This document shows, piece by piece, positions 45,176 through 54,490 of a stretch of 64,000 bases of DNA. The translations under genes and the position numbers were made by a program. The DNA is from Planctomycetota bacterium (GTDB taxonomy: Bacteria; Planctomycetota; Planctomycetia; Pirellulales; Lacipirellulaceae), in assembly GCA_029781135.1 (NCBI GenBank), contig JAKOXH010000051.1, positions 62,001 to 126,000 on the forward strand. The letters run 5' to 3'. Each line of letters starts with the position of its first letter. Position 1 is the first letter of the stretch. The notes beneath the pieces were generated by a model that made no database searches, had not been told where the DNA came from, and saw only the letters and a program-made list of their open reading frames with translations.

Positions 45176-46771
45176 ATGACGACCGACCAACATACCAAGC
45201 TGCATCGTCGAGTGGCTCATTCGATCTTGGTTATAGTGCTAGTTTACGTCGCTCTGTTATGGGCAGGTGTGCCGCAACGAGCCACCGCGAGAATCGTATC
45301 AAATTCGGGCGCACATGATACGACCACTCGACAACTGAAAGACTCCCATGCGCCCGATGTTCCGCGGCAACACCTGCAAACAGCGGCGCCAGCCTATTGG
45401 ACGCTGGCGCCATTCGCGCTGTTACTAATTGGTATTGCCGTGCTGCCTCTCATTCCGGCTACCGCCCATTGGTGGGAATCCAATCTGCATCGCTTCGGCG
45501 TGGCCATGGGGTTCTCGGTCCTCGTGCTGGCCTATTATGCCTTCTTTCATCCCGGTGCAGTAGAGGCGCATTGGCCCACACACCGCATCGTCGAACCGCA
45601 ACCGGGTACGTTCCAAGCTGGACTCGTTACCACCGTCTTGGCGAACGCCATCTTGCAGGAGTACATTCCGTTCATCGTCTTGCTCTTTAGTTTGTACACA
45701 ATCAGCGGGGGCATCCGCATTACCGGTGATCTTCGCGCCACCCCACTTATCAACACCGCCTTTCTGACCATCGGCGCGTTGCTCGCGAGTTTCATCGGCA
45801 CCACCGGCGCCGGCATGCTCCTCATCCGCCCGCTGCTCGAAACGAATCGCGAACGCCAGCACGTAGCCCACACCGTGGTGCTGTTCATTTTCACGGTCTG
45901 TAATTGCGGTGGATGCTTATTGCCACTTGGCGACCCGCCACTATTCTTAGGCTACTTACAGGGCGTTCCTTTCCTATGGACGTTCACTTTGTGGAAGGAA
46001 TGGCTCTTTGTGAATGGCTTATTGCTCGCCATTTATTACACGCTCGATCGTTTGTGGTACTACCGCCGTGAATCGCTCGCCGATGTCGTCCGCGACACCG
46101 AACGTCGCCACCGGTTACGAATCGCGGGCTGGAAACTGAACGTCCCGCTGCTCGGCGGTGTCGTGCTCGCCGTCGCATTGCTGGATCCGATGAAGTCGGT
46201 CCCGGGAACCACCTGGCATGCTTGGCTCTATTTGCGCGAAATCGTGCAACTGGCGTTAGTCGCACTTTCCCTTCGCTTCGGCAGCCGACACGCGCGCGAA
46301 TCGAACGACTTCAACTATCATGCGATTGTTGAAGTCGCGGCCATCTTTACCGGCATCTTCATTACCATGCAACCGGCCCTGCAAATCCTCAACGTGCATG
46401 GCCCGGAACTTGGGATTCAAACACCCACCCAATTCTTTTGGGCCACCGGCATCCTGTCGAGTATTTTAGATAACGCGCCGACCTACTTGGTCTTCTTTCA
46501 AACAGCCCAATCCATGCACGCGCCGGCCGGCGTCGAAACAGTTGCCGGCATCGCTTCCACCACGCTCGCGGGGATCAGCTTGGGGGCCGTCTTCATGGGG
46601 GCAATGACCTACATCGGCAACGGCCCAAACTTCATGATCCGAGCCATCGCCGAGCAAGCGGGCGTCAAAATGCCAAGTTTCTTCGGCTACCTGCTGTACA
46701 GCATCGCAATTCTGCTGCCCGTGATGGCCAGCATGCTCTGGATGGGGCACCTATTCCCGTACGGGCATTGA
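45176..46771 (+). CDS. NhaD-like sodium:proton antiporter
   Basis: Inner-membrane protein of 531 residues with about 12 hydrophobic segments, of the ArsB/NhaD (ion transporter) superfamily. The segment NCGGCLLPLGDPPLFLGYLQGVPFLWTF is typical of these carriers, as are FIGTTGAGMLLIRPLLETNRER and the later TGILSSILDNAPTYLVFFQTAQ and AVFMGAMTYIGNGPNFMIRAIAEQAG. These two NxP/GxGP-type loops face each other in the inverted-repeat fold. The likely role is exchange of sodium for protons. The start is the ATG at 45176; it is divergent from the mfnB unit. Confidence 0.85.
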   Translation: MTTDQHTKLHRRVAHSILVIVLVYVALLWAGVPQRATARIVSNSGAHDTTTRQLKDSHAPDVPRQHLQTAAPAYWTLAPFALLLIGIAVLPLIPATAHWWESNLHRFGVAMGFSVLVLAYYAFFHPGAVEAHWPTHRIVEPQPGTFQAGLVTTVLANAILQEYIPFIVLLFSLYTISGGIRITGDLRATPLINTAFLTIGALLASFIGTTGAGMLLIRPLLETNRERQHVAHTVVLFIFTVCNCGGCLLPLGDPPLFLGYLQGVPFLWTFTLWKEWLFVNGLLLAIYYTLDRLWYYRRESLADVVRDTERRHRLRIAGWKLNVPLLGGVVLAVALLDPMKSVPGTTWHAWLYLREIVQLALVALSLRFGSRHARESNDFNYHAIVEVAAIFTGIFITMQPALQILNVHGPELGIQTPTQFFWATGILSSILDNAPTYLVFFQTAQSMHAPAGVETVAGIASTTLAGISLGAVFMGAMTYIGNGPNFMIRAIAEQAGVKMPSFFGYLLYSIAILLPVMASMLWMGHLFPYGH

Positions 46772-47034
46772 TACTCAACGATTGCTGCACCCCCAATCGC
46801 CCTGAAGAGCAACCATTAGCCGCGATGCTACGCATCGCCGGCAAAGTGCGTACTATGCCACCGCATGAGGCTGACCCGCCGTGCCGCGAAATCCGCTGAT
46901 TCACTGCCGGACGCATGGACAATTTTCTCCAATCCGACTTGTGGCAGCCCACACCGCAACCGATATTAGAGGCTTAACGGTTTTCTCCGCATGCAACATG
47001 CCACTCCATCGCGCCATCGACTCTTCTTTTCGCC

Positions 47035-48246
47035 GTGTCGCATGAAACGATAACAAGTCCTGCCCAACTCGCCGACTTCTGCCGGCGTTTGGCCGATGCC
47101 GACCGCATCGGCATCGATACGGAGTTTGTGTCGGAAGACACGTTCCGCCCCGAACTGTGCCTCGTGCAAGTGGCGACGCGCAACGAATTGGCCGTGATCG
47201 ATCCGTATCGCGCCGGCGATTTGACCCCATTTTGGAAACACCTGGCGGCTGGTAAGCACACCACCATCGTTCACGCCGCGCGCGAAGAGGTGAGCTTCGC
47301 CCTCACCGCCTGTGGGCAGCCACCGGCGAACCTATTTGATACGCAACTCGCCGCCGGGTTCTGTAGTGCCGAATATCCCGCTTCGTATGGCTCGGTGGTG
47401 GCTAAGTTCCTCAGTGCTCGACCCTCCAAAGGGGAACAGCGAACCGATTGGCGTCGCCGGCCCCTCAGCAGCGAGCAAATCGAATATGCGCTCGAGGACG
47501 TGCGTTATTTGCTCCCGCTCCATGAAACGCTCAGCCGCAAGCTCAAACACCTCCATCGATTGGAGTGGCTCGCGGACGAAATGCATCGCTGGCTTTCCGA
47601 CCTCCAGGATTCCCGCGATAACCCGCGTTGGCGGCGCGTTTCCGGCCTGGGAAACCTTTCGCCGCGCAACCTAGCCATCGTCCGCGAAATTTGGATGTGG
47701 CGCCGCCAGGAAGCCGAACGCCGCGACGTGCCACCCCGCCGCATTCTGCGTGACGACCTCATCGTCGAACTCGCAAAGCGCAAAAGCGATAATGTGGAAC
47801 GAATTCGCGATGTCCGGGGCATGCACCGCGGCATGAAACCAGAAATGCTGCAACAATTAGCCGCCTGCGTGCGACGCGGCCTCGACGCTCCACTCGCCGA
47901 CATCAAACTCCCGGCCCACGAGGCCATGCCCTCGCAGCTCAACTTGCTCGGCCAGTTCTTGTCGCCCGCGCTTTCCAGCATCTGCCGCAATGCCAATGTC
48001 GCGATGAGTCTCGCCGGTACCGCGACCGACGTCCGCGATCTCATCGCGTATCGCCTCGGTTTCGCCGGAGCCAACAATGGTGAGCCGCCCTTACTGGCGA
48101 ACGGCTGGCGTGCCGAGTTGGTTGGTCATTTGATCGAAGAACTGCTCGCCGGCCGAAAATCGATCCGTATTGAAGACCCGCTAAGCGAGCACCCGCTGGC
48201 TTTCGACCCCGTCGGCGGCGACGAAACGATTATCGATGAAGAATAA
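47035..48246 (+). CDS. rnd: Ribonuclease D
   Basis: 3'-5' exoribonuclease of the DEDD type, 403 residues, trimming structured RNA ends. The first acidic pair is in IGIDTEFVSE, and the last Asp follows YALEDVRYLLPLH. The second Asp of the family (HAGSEDLEVF in the E. coli enzyme) is replaced by Glu in IVHAAREEVSFAL. An HRDC domain follows (REIWMWRRQEAERRDVPPRRILRDD, RIRDVRGMHRG), so the order of domains is that of RNase D. The start is GTG at 47035. There is no clear operon partner. Confidence 0.92.
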   Translation: MSHETITSPAQLADFCRRLADADRIGIDTEFVSEDTFRPELCLVQVATRNELAVIDPYRAGDLTPFWKHLAAGKHTTIVHAAREEVSFALTACGQPPANLFDTQLAAGFCSAEYPASYGSVVAKFLSARPSKGEQRTDWRRRPLSSEQIEYALEDVRYLLPLHETLSRKLKHLHRLEWLADEMHRWLSDLQDSRDNPRWRRVSGLGNLSPRNLAIVREIWMWRRQEAERRDVPPRRILRDDLIVELAKRKSDNVERIRDVRGMHRGMKPEMLQQLAACVRRGLDAPLADIKLPAHEAMPSQLNLLGQFLSPALSSICRNANVAMSLAGTATDVRDLIAYRLGFAGANNGEPPLLANGWRAELVGHLIEELLAGRKSIRIEDPLSEHPLAFDPVGGDETIIDEE

Positions 48247-48256
48247 ACAGCCTATT

Positions 48257-48286
48257 CTCTCCCTCTGGGAGAGGGCAGGGTGAAGG
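48257..48286. repeat. GGGGTGAGGG-type palindromic repeat
   Basis: A perfect 7-bp stem CTCTCCC/GGGAGAG (48257-48263 with 48267-48273) followed by GGCAGGGTGAAGG, ten bases after the rnd stop codon. The tail differs from the consensus at two positions. Confidence 0.75.
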
Positions 48287-48437
48287 TAATTTGGACGCAT
48301 GCGGTCGGGCATTCCATTCCAGGGCCGATTAGGTATTCAGTTCCGGTGGCACGCCCTGAGTCGGCGAAGGGCGTGGTGAAGGGGGAAACGTCGACGATTC
48401 CACGCCCATCGCAAAGCCTTTGGGTGTGGACTGGTTA

Positions 48438-49568
48438 ATGCAATTGGTTATGGATGATCCATTCGCCATCGATATCGCAGCCTGCCGCGTCCGGCAAAAG
48501 CAATTGCTGGCCGCGCTCGAGCCGGTAAATGCCGACTTCGTTCTTCTCGGTCGTCGCGAATCCATCGAATGGCTTACCGGTGCGTATGTGCCGCCTCCTT
48601 TCGAGCCACTTGCAAGTATCGATGTCAAAGGCCGAGTGACTCTCGCTGTTCCCGATCATCTAGAATTCGGTAAGCCCGCCGCCGACAAAATCATCGGTTA
48701 CGACGCCAAATGGCACGCGACGACGCGTGATAAGCAGCGCAGCGCTTGCGTTACGGTAATGGCGCCGCATTTGCCAAGACGGTGTCAACAGGTCGCTTGC
48801 GAGTTTGAGGCGTTTCCTCCCAGCCTGCTGCTCGGTCTCAACGCCCCACTGGTCGAAATCGATTCGATCATGTTTGAGCTTCGCCGGCACAAGGATACCG
48901 ACGAACTTCGCCGCATGAAAAAAGCCAACGACGCCAATCGCGCCATGTACGAGCACGCGCGCCGCATCGTGCGGCCGGGTCTCAATGAGCTGGAATTGCA
49001 TGCCGAAATGTACCGGGTGGCGGTCCAATCACTGGGCGAAACGCCGACCTACTTCGGCCAGGACTTCCGCTTCTGCCACCCTGGCGGCCCGGCCCGAAAT
49101 CGTCCCGCCAACGCCGGCGAACTCCTCATCCTCGATCTGGGTGTCGGCTTCCGCGGCTACCATTCCGATAACGCTCGCACGATCGCTGTCGATGGCAACC
49201 CGACCGCCGACCAATTGCATGCCTGGAAGCACGTCCTGGACATGTTCGACATCATCCGGGCCGAAGCTCGCCCGGGAGTCCAATGCCGCAAGATTTACGA
49301 CTTGGCCCATCGGCACCTCAATGCGATTGCGCCTTGGACGTTCAACCACCACCTTGGTCATGGTGTAGGCCTTGCACCTCATGAAGGGCCCCATTTGAAT
49401 CCGCGATGGGACGACACTTTGGCCGAGGGCGACTTTCTTGCCGTCGAACCCGGCGTTTATCACGAAAGTTTACACGCAGGCGTCCGGATCGAGCAGAACT
49501 TCTTGGTCACTGCCGATGGTGTCGAGTTGCTCAGTAATTGGCCACTCGACCTGACCACGACGGTTTAA
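48438..49568 (+). CDS. M24-family Xaa-Pro aminopeptidase-like protein
   Basis: Pita-bread metallopeptidase of about 376 residues that would remove N-terminal residues before proline. The N-terminal creatinase-type domain covers about 1-150. The five metal ligands are present: two Asp in LLILDLGVGFRGYHSDNARTI, His in HHLGHGVGLAPHEGP, Glu in LAVEPGVYHES and Glu in GVRIEQNFLVT. The start is uncertain between TTG 48420, ATG 48438 and ATG 48450. It is cytoplasmic with no signal peptide and has no clear partner gene. Confidence 0.88.
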   Translation: MQLVMDDPFAIDIAACRVRQKQLLAALEPVNADFVLLGRRESIEWLTGAYVPPPFEPLASIDVKGRVTLAVPDHLEFGKPAADKIIGYDAKWHATTRDKQRSACVTVMAPHLPRRCQQVACEFEAFPPSLLLGLNAPLVEIDSIMFELRRHKDTDELRRMKKANDANRAMYEHARRIVRPGLNELELHAEMYRVAVQSLGETPTYFGQDFRFCHPGGPARNRPANAGELLILDLGVGFRGYHSDNARTIAVDGNPTADQLHAWKHVLDMFDIIRAEARPGVQCRKIYDLAHRHLNAIAPWTFNHHLGHGVGLAPHEGPHLNPRWDDTLAEGDFLAVEPGVYHESLHAGVRIEQNFLVTADGVELLSNWPLDLTTTV

Positions 49569-49681
49569 CACCCGTGGCATGAGAAGTGCTACTAACACCA
49601 TCAAGTTGATGGTAATGGCCAGCGCGGCACCAAGTGGTCTGCGGGGTCATTGAGGGCACTCAAAATCAAGGAGTTGGAAAT

Positions 49682-49864
49682 ATGAAGCGCATCCTTTGCG
49701 CAATGGTGGCAGCGAGCGTACTTTCGATCGGCATAATTGGTTGCTCGGAAAAGTCCTCGGCCACGAAAAAGACGACCGTTTCGACACCGGGCGGTGAAAC
49801 CACGACTACGAGTTCGACCGAGGTGAAGAAGAGCGGCGACAACCCGCCGCCGGCTCAAAAGTAA
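49682..49864 (+). CDS. Small lipoprotein
   Basis: A 60-residue precursor with AAGGAG before the ATG. The signal ILCAMVAASVLSIGIIGC ends in a lipobox, and the mature chain of about 40 residues is Thr, Ser and Lys rich (TTVSTPGGETTTTSSTEVKK) without a fold. Very short tail lipoproteins of this kind are common in planctomycetes; function unknown. Confidence 0.75.
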   Translation: MKRILCAMVAASVLSIGIIGCSEKSSATKKTTVSTPGGETTTTSSTEVKKSGDNPPPAQK

Positions 49865-50165
49865 AGCAAATCCACCCTCTCGGAATGCAGAGGGGCCAGG
49901 TAACAATTAGGCTTTTTCAGAAAACATGGATTGGGGATCAGCCGAAGCGCGCCAGCGACCGGTTGGGTGCCTTAAACCGTGGGCTAGCGCCCAGCGGCTA
50001 ATCGTTTTCGCAGTGCCAATCAGTTTGTCACATGGGGCGCGAAGTGTGGCATGCTCTCGCGCAGCGTGAGCATGGAATCGTTCGAGAAACATGGCCACGT
50101 CGGAATACCTCCGAGGCCATGCCACCCTGCCGCAGGCGCACCCCTAAAGGGTGCGTCTGCTTCGT
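49865..50165. other. Intergenic region between convergent genes
   Basis: About 300 bases with one cruciform repeat (50047-50124), listed separately. No gene is visible. Confidence 0.6.
50047..50124. repeat. TGGCATG...CATGCCA cruciform repeat, shorter relative
   Basis: Outer 7-bp stem (50047-50053 with 50118-50124) with the internal sequence ATGCTCTCGCG also found, in inverse orientation, in the copy at 36615-36711. Confidence 0.65.
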
Positions 50166-52118
50166 TTACTTCGTCTCATTCCTGAGACCGAACGTAATCG
50201 CGTGATAGCCATCGTCGGTATCGTACAAAATGCCGCCGCCCGGTGCCGCATATTGCAGCAGCACGTCGAACGGCGGCAATTTGTTTTGATCCATCACCTC
50301 GGCAAGTGCGGCCAAGAAGCGATTTTTCTCCTTATTGTTTTCAATAAGCGCCCGCGCCTTCTCCGAAGTCAGCAAGTCGTACCACTGACGCAGTGTTTCC
50401 TCGGACCTGTGTAAGAGGAATAGCACGGGCGTGACACCGCGCGTTTCGCGCCCGATCACAGCGCTCGTCCGCGCGAAATCACTGGAATCGGCCATGCGCG
50501 GCGCCGTGCCATCGCGCGCGGCAATGCACCGCTCGAACTGCATGCAGGAACCGCCAATGAAGAAGTAACCGTCGACCACCCCCACAAACGGGTCAACCGG
50601 CCGTTCCTCCTCGGGTCGTTCCCGCATGCGTTTCGGCATCAACGAATAATACGTGACATTGCCGAAATGACGTTCCTCAAACAGGTCGGGAAACTTCGCC
50701 ATGACCGTCTTCAACGATTCCTTGGCGGCGTTTTCATCTTTGAGTTCCAGCGCGAAAATATGCTTTTGGCCGGTAGTTTTCGAGGGGCGGTCGTAGCCGA
50801 TCATCCAAGTGCAGCGTCCCTTCAAGTTGTCGATAATCTGCGTCAACACGTCGATGCCCAACCTCTCCGAAATCTTCTCCTTGACGAATTTATCGACCGA
50901 TCCTTGATAACGATACTGATCCACCAGCGCGACCAGCCGATCGTACGTCGTTCGCAAAGTCCAATTCCAGGTCATGTACGTTTCGAGGGCCAGCGGCACG
51001 AACGGTTGCGGCCGCACATCGCCGTCGTGAAACGCCGGCAACATCATGACACCTGACCGCGGGTTCTGTAGCAAAACATGGAATTGACTCAATTCCTCGT
51101 ATTCGTCCGTGGCATAGGTTGCCGCGCCGCCAACCGCCATCAACCCGTCGATTCCCAACGAGGGGAACAACCCCAACGCAAACTGCATCCCGCCATTTCC
51201 ATGCCCCACATTGCGCAATAGTTCAATTGGATCTGCAAAAAACAAGAGTTGCGGCGGCGGATCCTGCGGCCGCCGACAGTTTTTTACAATCGCCACGAAG
51301 CGTTCGTTCTGCGCCAACGTTCGCCCCGGCACGAATTCGGCCGCCGGTGACTCGGATTTGCCCTCGCCCGATTTCGCCTCACCGCCATCTTTTTTTTCTT
51401 TTTCTACGGCGGGCGCTTGGGGAGTTTCCTTGGCCACAGCAGTTGCCGCGCTGCCCGCCGCAGCCGTTTCGCCCGCATGATCCCATTGCCACAACACACC
51501 ACGAATTACATTCGGGTCGGTAGCCACGATGATCGTGTCCTCGCGCTGGCACACGCCAAACATGCGATTCTCTTGATCCTTGTCGCGAACCACCGTTACC
51601 TCGACGTCGCCGATCTTCTCGTTGCTGATTTCGCCGCCCTTCTGTTCCGCCAATTCAATGACGCGATCGACGAGCTTGCCGACGACCGAGGGCTCGGTGC
51701 CTTGATCGATCAATAACAGGAGGGCCGGTTGCTTTTCGGGACGCGCCACGACCGCGAACGCCACCTCACCCTTGGGGAGCTTCTTCAAATCATCCCACGT
51801 GACGCCGACCTTTTCTTGCATTTCCGACGCGTACAACTCGCCCGCCTTTCCGTACAACGCATCCACAAAGGGGCGCAGCTGCGGGTCTTTTAACATTCGC
51901 CCCGTGGCCGACTGTTGTATGTGCTCACCGAATTCGCTCGCATTCGCCACCCGCACAAACACGAGCGACTCCTCCGGAAACAACTTCATCGAAGTTGGCC
52001 GATCTGCCAATGCCACCGAGTTCAAAGTGGCCGCCGCCAATACCGCCATCAAAACGGCTACAACCCCAAACCCCCAAACGGCTGGAAACGAACGGTAAAC
52101 GACTGAGACTGAGCGCAT
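50166..52118 (-). CDS. Exported protein of unknown function, DUF3352-like
   Basis: Protein of 650 residues with a hydrophobic N-terminus (VWGFGVVAVLMAVLAAATL) and then MKLFPEESLVFVRVANASEFGEHI. The body is made of alternating beta strands and helices with recurring phrases such as LPKGEVAFAVVARPEKQPALLLLIDQG and HIFALELKDENAAKESLKTVM, which recall the DUF3352-type surface proteins of planctomycetes and cyanobacteria. A Lys/Glu/Ala-rich linker sits at about 235-265. No enzyme motif is visible. It is divergent from the BON-domain gene. Confidence 0.65.
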   Translation of the reverse strand: MRSVSVVYRSFPAVWGFGVVAVLMAVLAAATLNSVALADRPTSMKLFPEESLVFVRVANASEFGEHIQQSATGRMLKDPQLRPFVDALYGKAGELYASEMQEKVGVTWDDLKKLPKGEVAFAVVARPEKQPALLLLIDQGTEPSVVGKLVDRVIELAEQKGGEISNEKIGDVEVTVVRDKDQENRMFGVCQREDTIIVATDPNVIRGVLWQWDHAGETAAAGSAATAVAKETPQAPAVEKEKKDGGEAKSGEGKSESPAAEFVPGRTLAQNERFVAIVKNCRRPQDPPPQLLFFADPIELLRNVGHGNGGMQFALGLFPSLGIDGLMAVGGAATYATDEYEELSQFHVLLQNPRSGVMMLPAFHDGDVRPQPFVPLALETYMTWNWTLRTTYDRLVALVDQYRYQGSVDKFVKEKISERLGIDVLTQIIDNLKGRCTWMIGYDRPSKTTGQKHIFALELKDENAAKESLKTVMAKFPDLFEERHFGNVTYYSLMPKRMRERPEEERPVDPFVGVVDGYFFIGGSCMQFERCIAARDGTAPRMADSSDFARTSAVIGRETRGVTPVLFLLHRSEETLRQWYDLLTSEKARALIENNKEKNRFLAALAEVMDQNKLPPFDVLLQYAAPGGGILYDTDDGYHAITFGLRNETK

Positions 52119-52272
52119 GACGAGGCTCCTATTCGTAAAATGCCCGAAGGCACGTCAACCGTCGGCAAACATTGCCCCAACGGTTCCTGCCTTATTATCC
52201 GCAGCGATTGAGCGTATTTCGCCGGCGGCTGCCCAAACTTGGCTCGTATTATACCCGGAACCGCACGCGATA

Positions 52273-52278
52273 TATAAT
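52273..52278 (+). promoter_or_regulatory. TATAAT box before the BON-domain gene
   Basis: A perfect TATAAT lies 31-36 bases before the ATG at 52309, in a divergent intergenic space. No matching -35 box is found at 17 bases, so this is a partial promoter call. Confidence 0.35.
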
Positions 52279-52308
52279 GAAGAGAGCCCCCTACCGGAGG
52301 ATTCCGCC

Positions 52309-53031
52309 ATGTGGATTCGCTGTCTGATCGCTTCCGCACTCGTGTTGCTTACTTTCGCCGCGGCCAACGACGCTCCTGCTCAGACGCGTTCCAGCGGTAT
52401 GTCGGCGTTTGGTTCGGGTTTCAGCGGCTTCGGCGCGAGCGGCTTCGGCTCCAGTTTTGGCAGCAGTGGCTTCGGCTCCTCCGGTTTTGGCAGTAGCTTC
52501 GGTTCCAGCGGATTCGGCTCGAGCGGCTTCGGCAGTAGTTTCGGCTCCAGTGGCTTCGGCTCGAGCGGCTTTGGCTCGAACCAATCCGGAAACAGGCGAT
52601 TCATCGGTCGCGATGCTACCGATATGCAATCCATATTCACTCAGCTCGGGCGCTCCGGTACCCAGTACTTCAATAACATGAACCGGCAAATGGCGCGGGG
52701 CCAGCAAACCACGGTCACCACGCGCAATCCGCCCCAGCCCATTCGAACCGAAGTGCAGGTCGCGTTCAACGCACCTCAGCCATCGGCCGATGTCGTTGCC
52801 AAGGCACTCCAAGTTCGACTGGCCAAAATCATGGGCGATCACCACATGACCGTGCCGACCGTGAGTGTTCAGAATGGCACGGCCGTTTTATCCGGTGTGG
52901 CCAAAAATGAAAACGAACGACAAGTGATCGAGTCGCTCGTCTCGCTGGAGCCCGGTGTTCGCACGGTCCGTAATGAAATGACCGTTGCCGGCGAGCCTAC
53001 CTCAAATACGTCTGCCCCGCCGGGTAGCTGA
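52309..53031 (+). CDS. Exported BON-domain protein with Gly-Phe-Ser repeats
   Basis: Protein of 240 residues with GGAGG before the ATG and a signal peptide (LIASALVLLTFAAANDAPA). Residues 45-86 are three copies of the 14-residue unit GFGSSFGSSGFGSS, flanked by shorter pieces. A BON domain follows at about 154-225 (FNAPQPSADVVAKALQVRL, VSVQNGTAVLSGVAKNENERQVIES, GVRTVRNEMTVAG). BON domains bind membranes or secretin-like partners, and a secretin gene lies close by. The last 35 bases overlap the 3' end of the convergent lipoprotein gene. Confidence 0.85.
   Translation: MWIRCLIASALVLLTFAAANDAPAQTRSSGMSAFGSGFSGFGASGFGSSFGSSGFGSSGFGSSFGSSGFGSSGFGSSFGSSGFGSSGFGSNQSGNRRFIGRDATDMQSIFTQLGRSGTQYFNNMNRQMARGQQTTVTTRNPPQPIRTEVQVAFNAPQPSADVVAKALQVRLAKIMGDHHMTVPTVSVQNGTAVLSGVAKNENERQVIESLVSLEPGVRTVRNEMTVAGEPTSNTSAPPGS
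52441..52566. repeat. 42-base tandem repeat, 3 copies, coding
   Basis: Three head-to-tail 42-base units encode GFGSSFGSSGFGSS. Base changes among the units are mostly synonymous (GGC/GGT/GGA, TCC/TCG/AGT), so the protein repeat is kept while the DNA drifts. Confidence 0.9.
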
Positions 53032-54358
53032 CGCTCGCTCCGCCGCTGGCCTGCAACGGCACTTGCTGCGGGATGGTTACTTGCGGTGTGGCCGTTTGTA
53101 CGGGCATCGGCGGCTGCGTCAATCGCTGCTGCATCGACTGTTGCTGCTGCAAGAACTGTTGCTGCATCGCTTGTTGCGCCGCCAACTGTTGCGCCGTCAA
53201 CTGCGCTTGCTGCTGCGTCCAAGGCGATTGAATCGCCGGGGAAGCGCTAAATCCCATCCGCGTTGGCATCATCGTCGCAGCCGCCGGTGTCGTGGCCGGT
53301 GCGGCGTTCATTGGCAGTTGCCCCGGGGGCTGCGCACCAAATGCCGCCGCACTCGTTCCCGGTTGCATTCCCGGAAGCGTTCGATTCAGCGCCGGCGCTG
53401 GGGCCATGCTGGGCGGTTGCACGCTCGGCACGTTCTGGAATGCCGACAACGTCGCCTGCGCCACGGGCGCCGCAGCCGGCAGTTGAATCGCCGGCGCCAT
53501 CGCCTGGCCACCATCTGCCCCCACTTGCGGCGCATTCATCAGCTGGGCCGCAGTCGGAATTTGGTAGTTGCCTGGCAAATTGATCGTCGTCGCCGACATT
53601 CGGCGCTCCGGTATTTCATAGGCCCCTTGGACAACGTTCCCCGCAATAGCCTCAGCCGGGGAACCAGCGGCCGGAGTTTCATAACTCGCCAGCTGAGTAG
53701 TACGCGCTTCGTTGCGCTTCGCCTGGACACTCTGCAGTGTCGGCAATGCCGGCTTGCTCGGCACGCCCTCCGGCACCTTCAGCGGCTCCTTTTTGCCGTT
53801 AAGAACCAGCTTTCCGGGCAGCACCTGGCGAGTTTGCTCGCTGCTGATGACCGCGCCCCCCTTTGGTTCAAAACGGCAAATCAGGCTCACATCGGTCCGC
53901 GGACCACCTGCTTCATCCCATGGCAGGAAAAAACTGTACGAGGCGCCGATCTCGTTCTTGCTCATGTGCAGCGGCACCTGCTCCGGCGGAAACACATACC
54001 GGCGTGTCGGCTTGTTGTCCGTCGGTTCCCGGTCCGTTTCGTCGAACGCATACACCACGAGTTGTCCATCCACGATGATCGGGTTCTTTTCTTCCGCCTC
54101 ATAGAACAACACCCGGCCACCGAATCCACGTTGCGATGGCTTGCCCGGCTGGCTCATTACCGTATCCGTCCATGTGCACACCATGCGATTGGGCGTTCCT
54201 TCGCGCGGCTTGTCCTTATCGCGAAACGGCCACGTGCTATCCAGACTGAATATTTTCGAAGGCTTCCAAGTCATCTTCGCGCAACCAACGCTGCCCGTCA
54301 GTGCAGCAACCAATACCATCAAGCTGACGGTCCGAATTTTGATATGGAAAGCATTCAT
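52997..54358 (-). CDS. Lipoprotein with Gln/Pro/Ala-rich C-terminus
   Basis: Protein of 453 residues. The signal SLMVLVAALTGSVGC ends in a lipobox with Cys26. Residues about 50-200 form a soluble domain with GTPNRMVCTWTDTVMSQPG, GRVLFYEAEEKNPIIVDGQLVVYAFDE and GASYSFFLPWDEAGGPRTDVSLICRF. The rest is low complexity: Pro and Ala stretches and then a Gln tract (QQQFLQQQQSMQQRL). I recall similar proteins next to secretin genes in planctomycetes, so it may help anchor or gate the complex; no function is established. The secretin gene ends 132 bases upstream on the same strand. Confidence 0.72.
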   Translation of the reverse strand: MNAFHIKIRTVSLMVLVAALTGSVGCAKMTWKPSKIFSLDSTWPFRDKDKPREGTPNRMVCTWTDTVMSQPGKPSQRGFGGRVLFYEAEEKNPIIVDGQLVVYAFDETDREPTDNKPTRRYVFPPEQVPLHMSKNEIGASYSFFLPWDEAGGPRTDVSLICRFEPKGGAVISSEQTRQVLPGKLVLNGKKEPLKVPEGVPSKPALPTLQSVQAKRNEARTTQLASYETPAAGSPAEAIAGNVVQGAYEIPERRMSATTINLPGNYQIPTAAQLMNAPQVGADGGQAMAPAIQLPAAAPVAQATLSAFQNVPSVQPPSMAPAPALNRTLPGMQPGTSAAAFGAQPPGQLPMNAAPATTPAAATMMPTRMGFSASPAIQSPWTQQQAQLTAQQLAAQQAMQQQFLQQQQSMQQRLTQPPMPVQTATPQVTIPQQVPLQASGGASVSYPAGQTYLR

Positions 54359-54490
54359 TGTTCAGGCTCTCGTAAGGTGGGCATCGCCCAACCGCATTCG
54401 CGAATATTGATGGTGGGAGCTGCCCACCTTACATGTTTCTTATTATGCAAATCACGCTAAACAGGTATCCACCCTTCTCATATCGAGGAC

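Noticed and set aside
52441..52566. Tandem repeats considered as a CRISPR array
   Set aside because: Units are joined without unique spacers and keep one reading frame, so they are protein repeats.
52985..54460. A 491-codon plus-strand frame over the lipoprotein gene
   Set aside because: Composition is almost only Arg, Leu, Gln and His, as expected from the reverse of a Gln/Pro/Ala-rich gene. The minus frame has a clear lipobox and domain.
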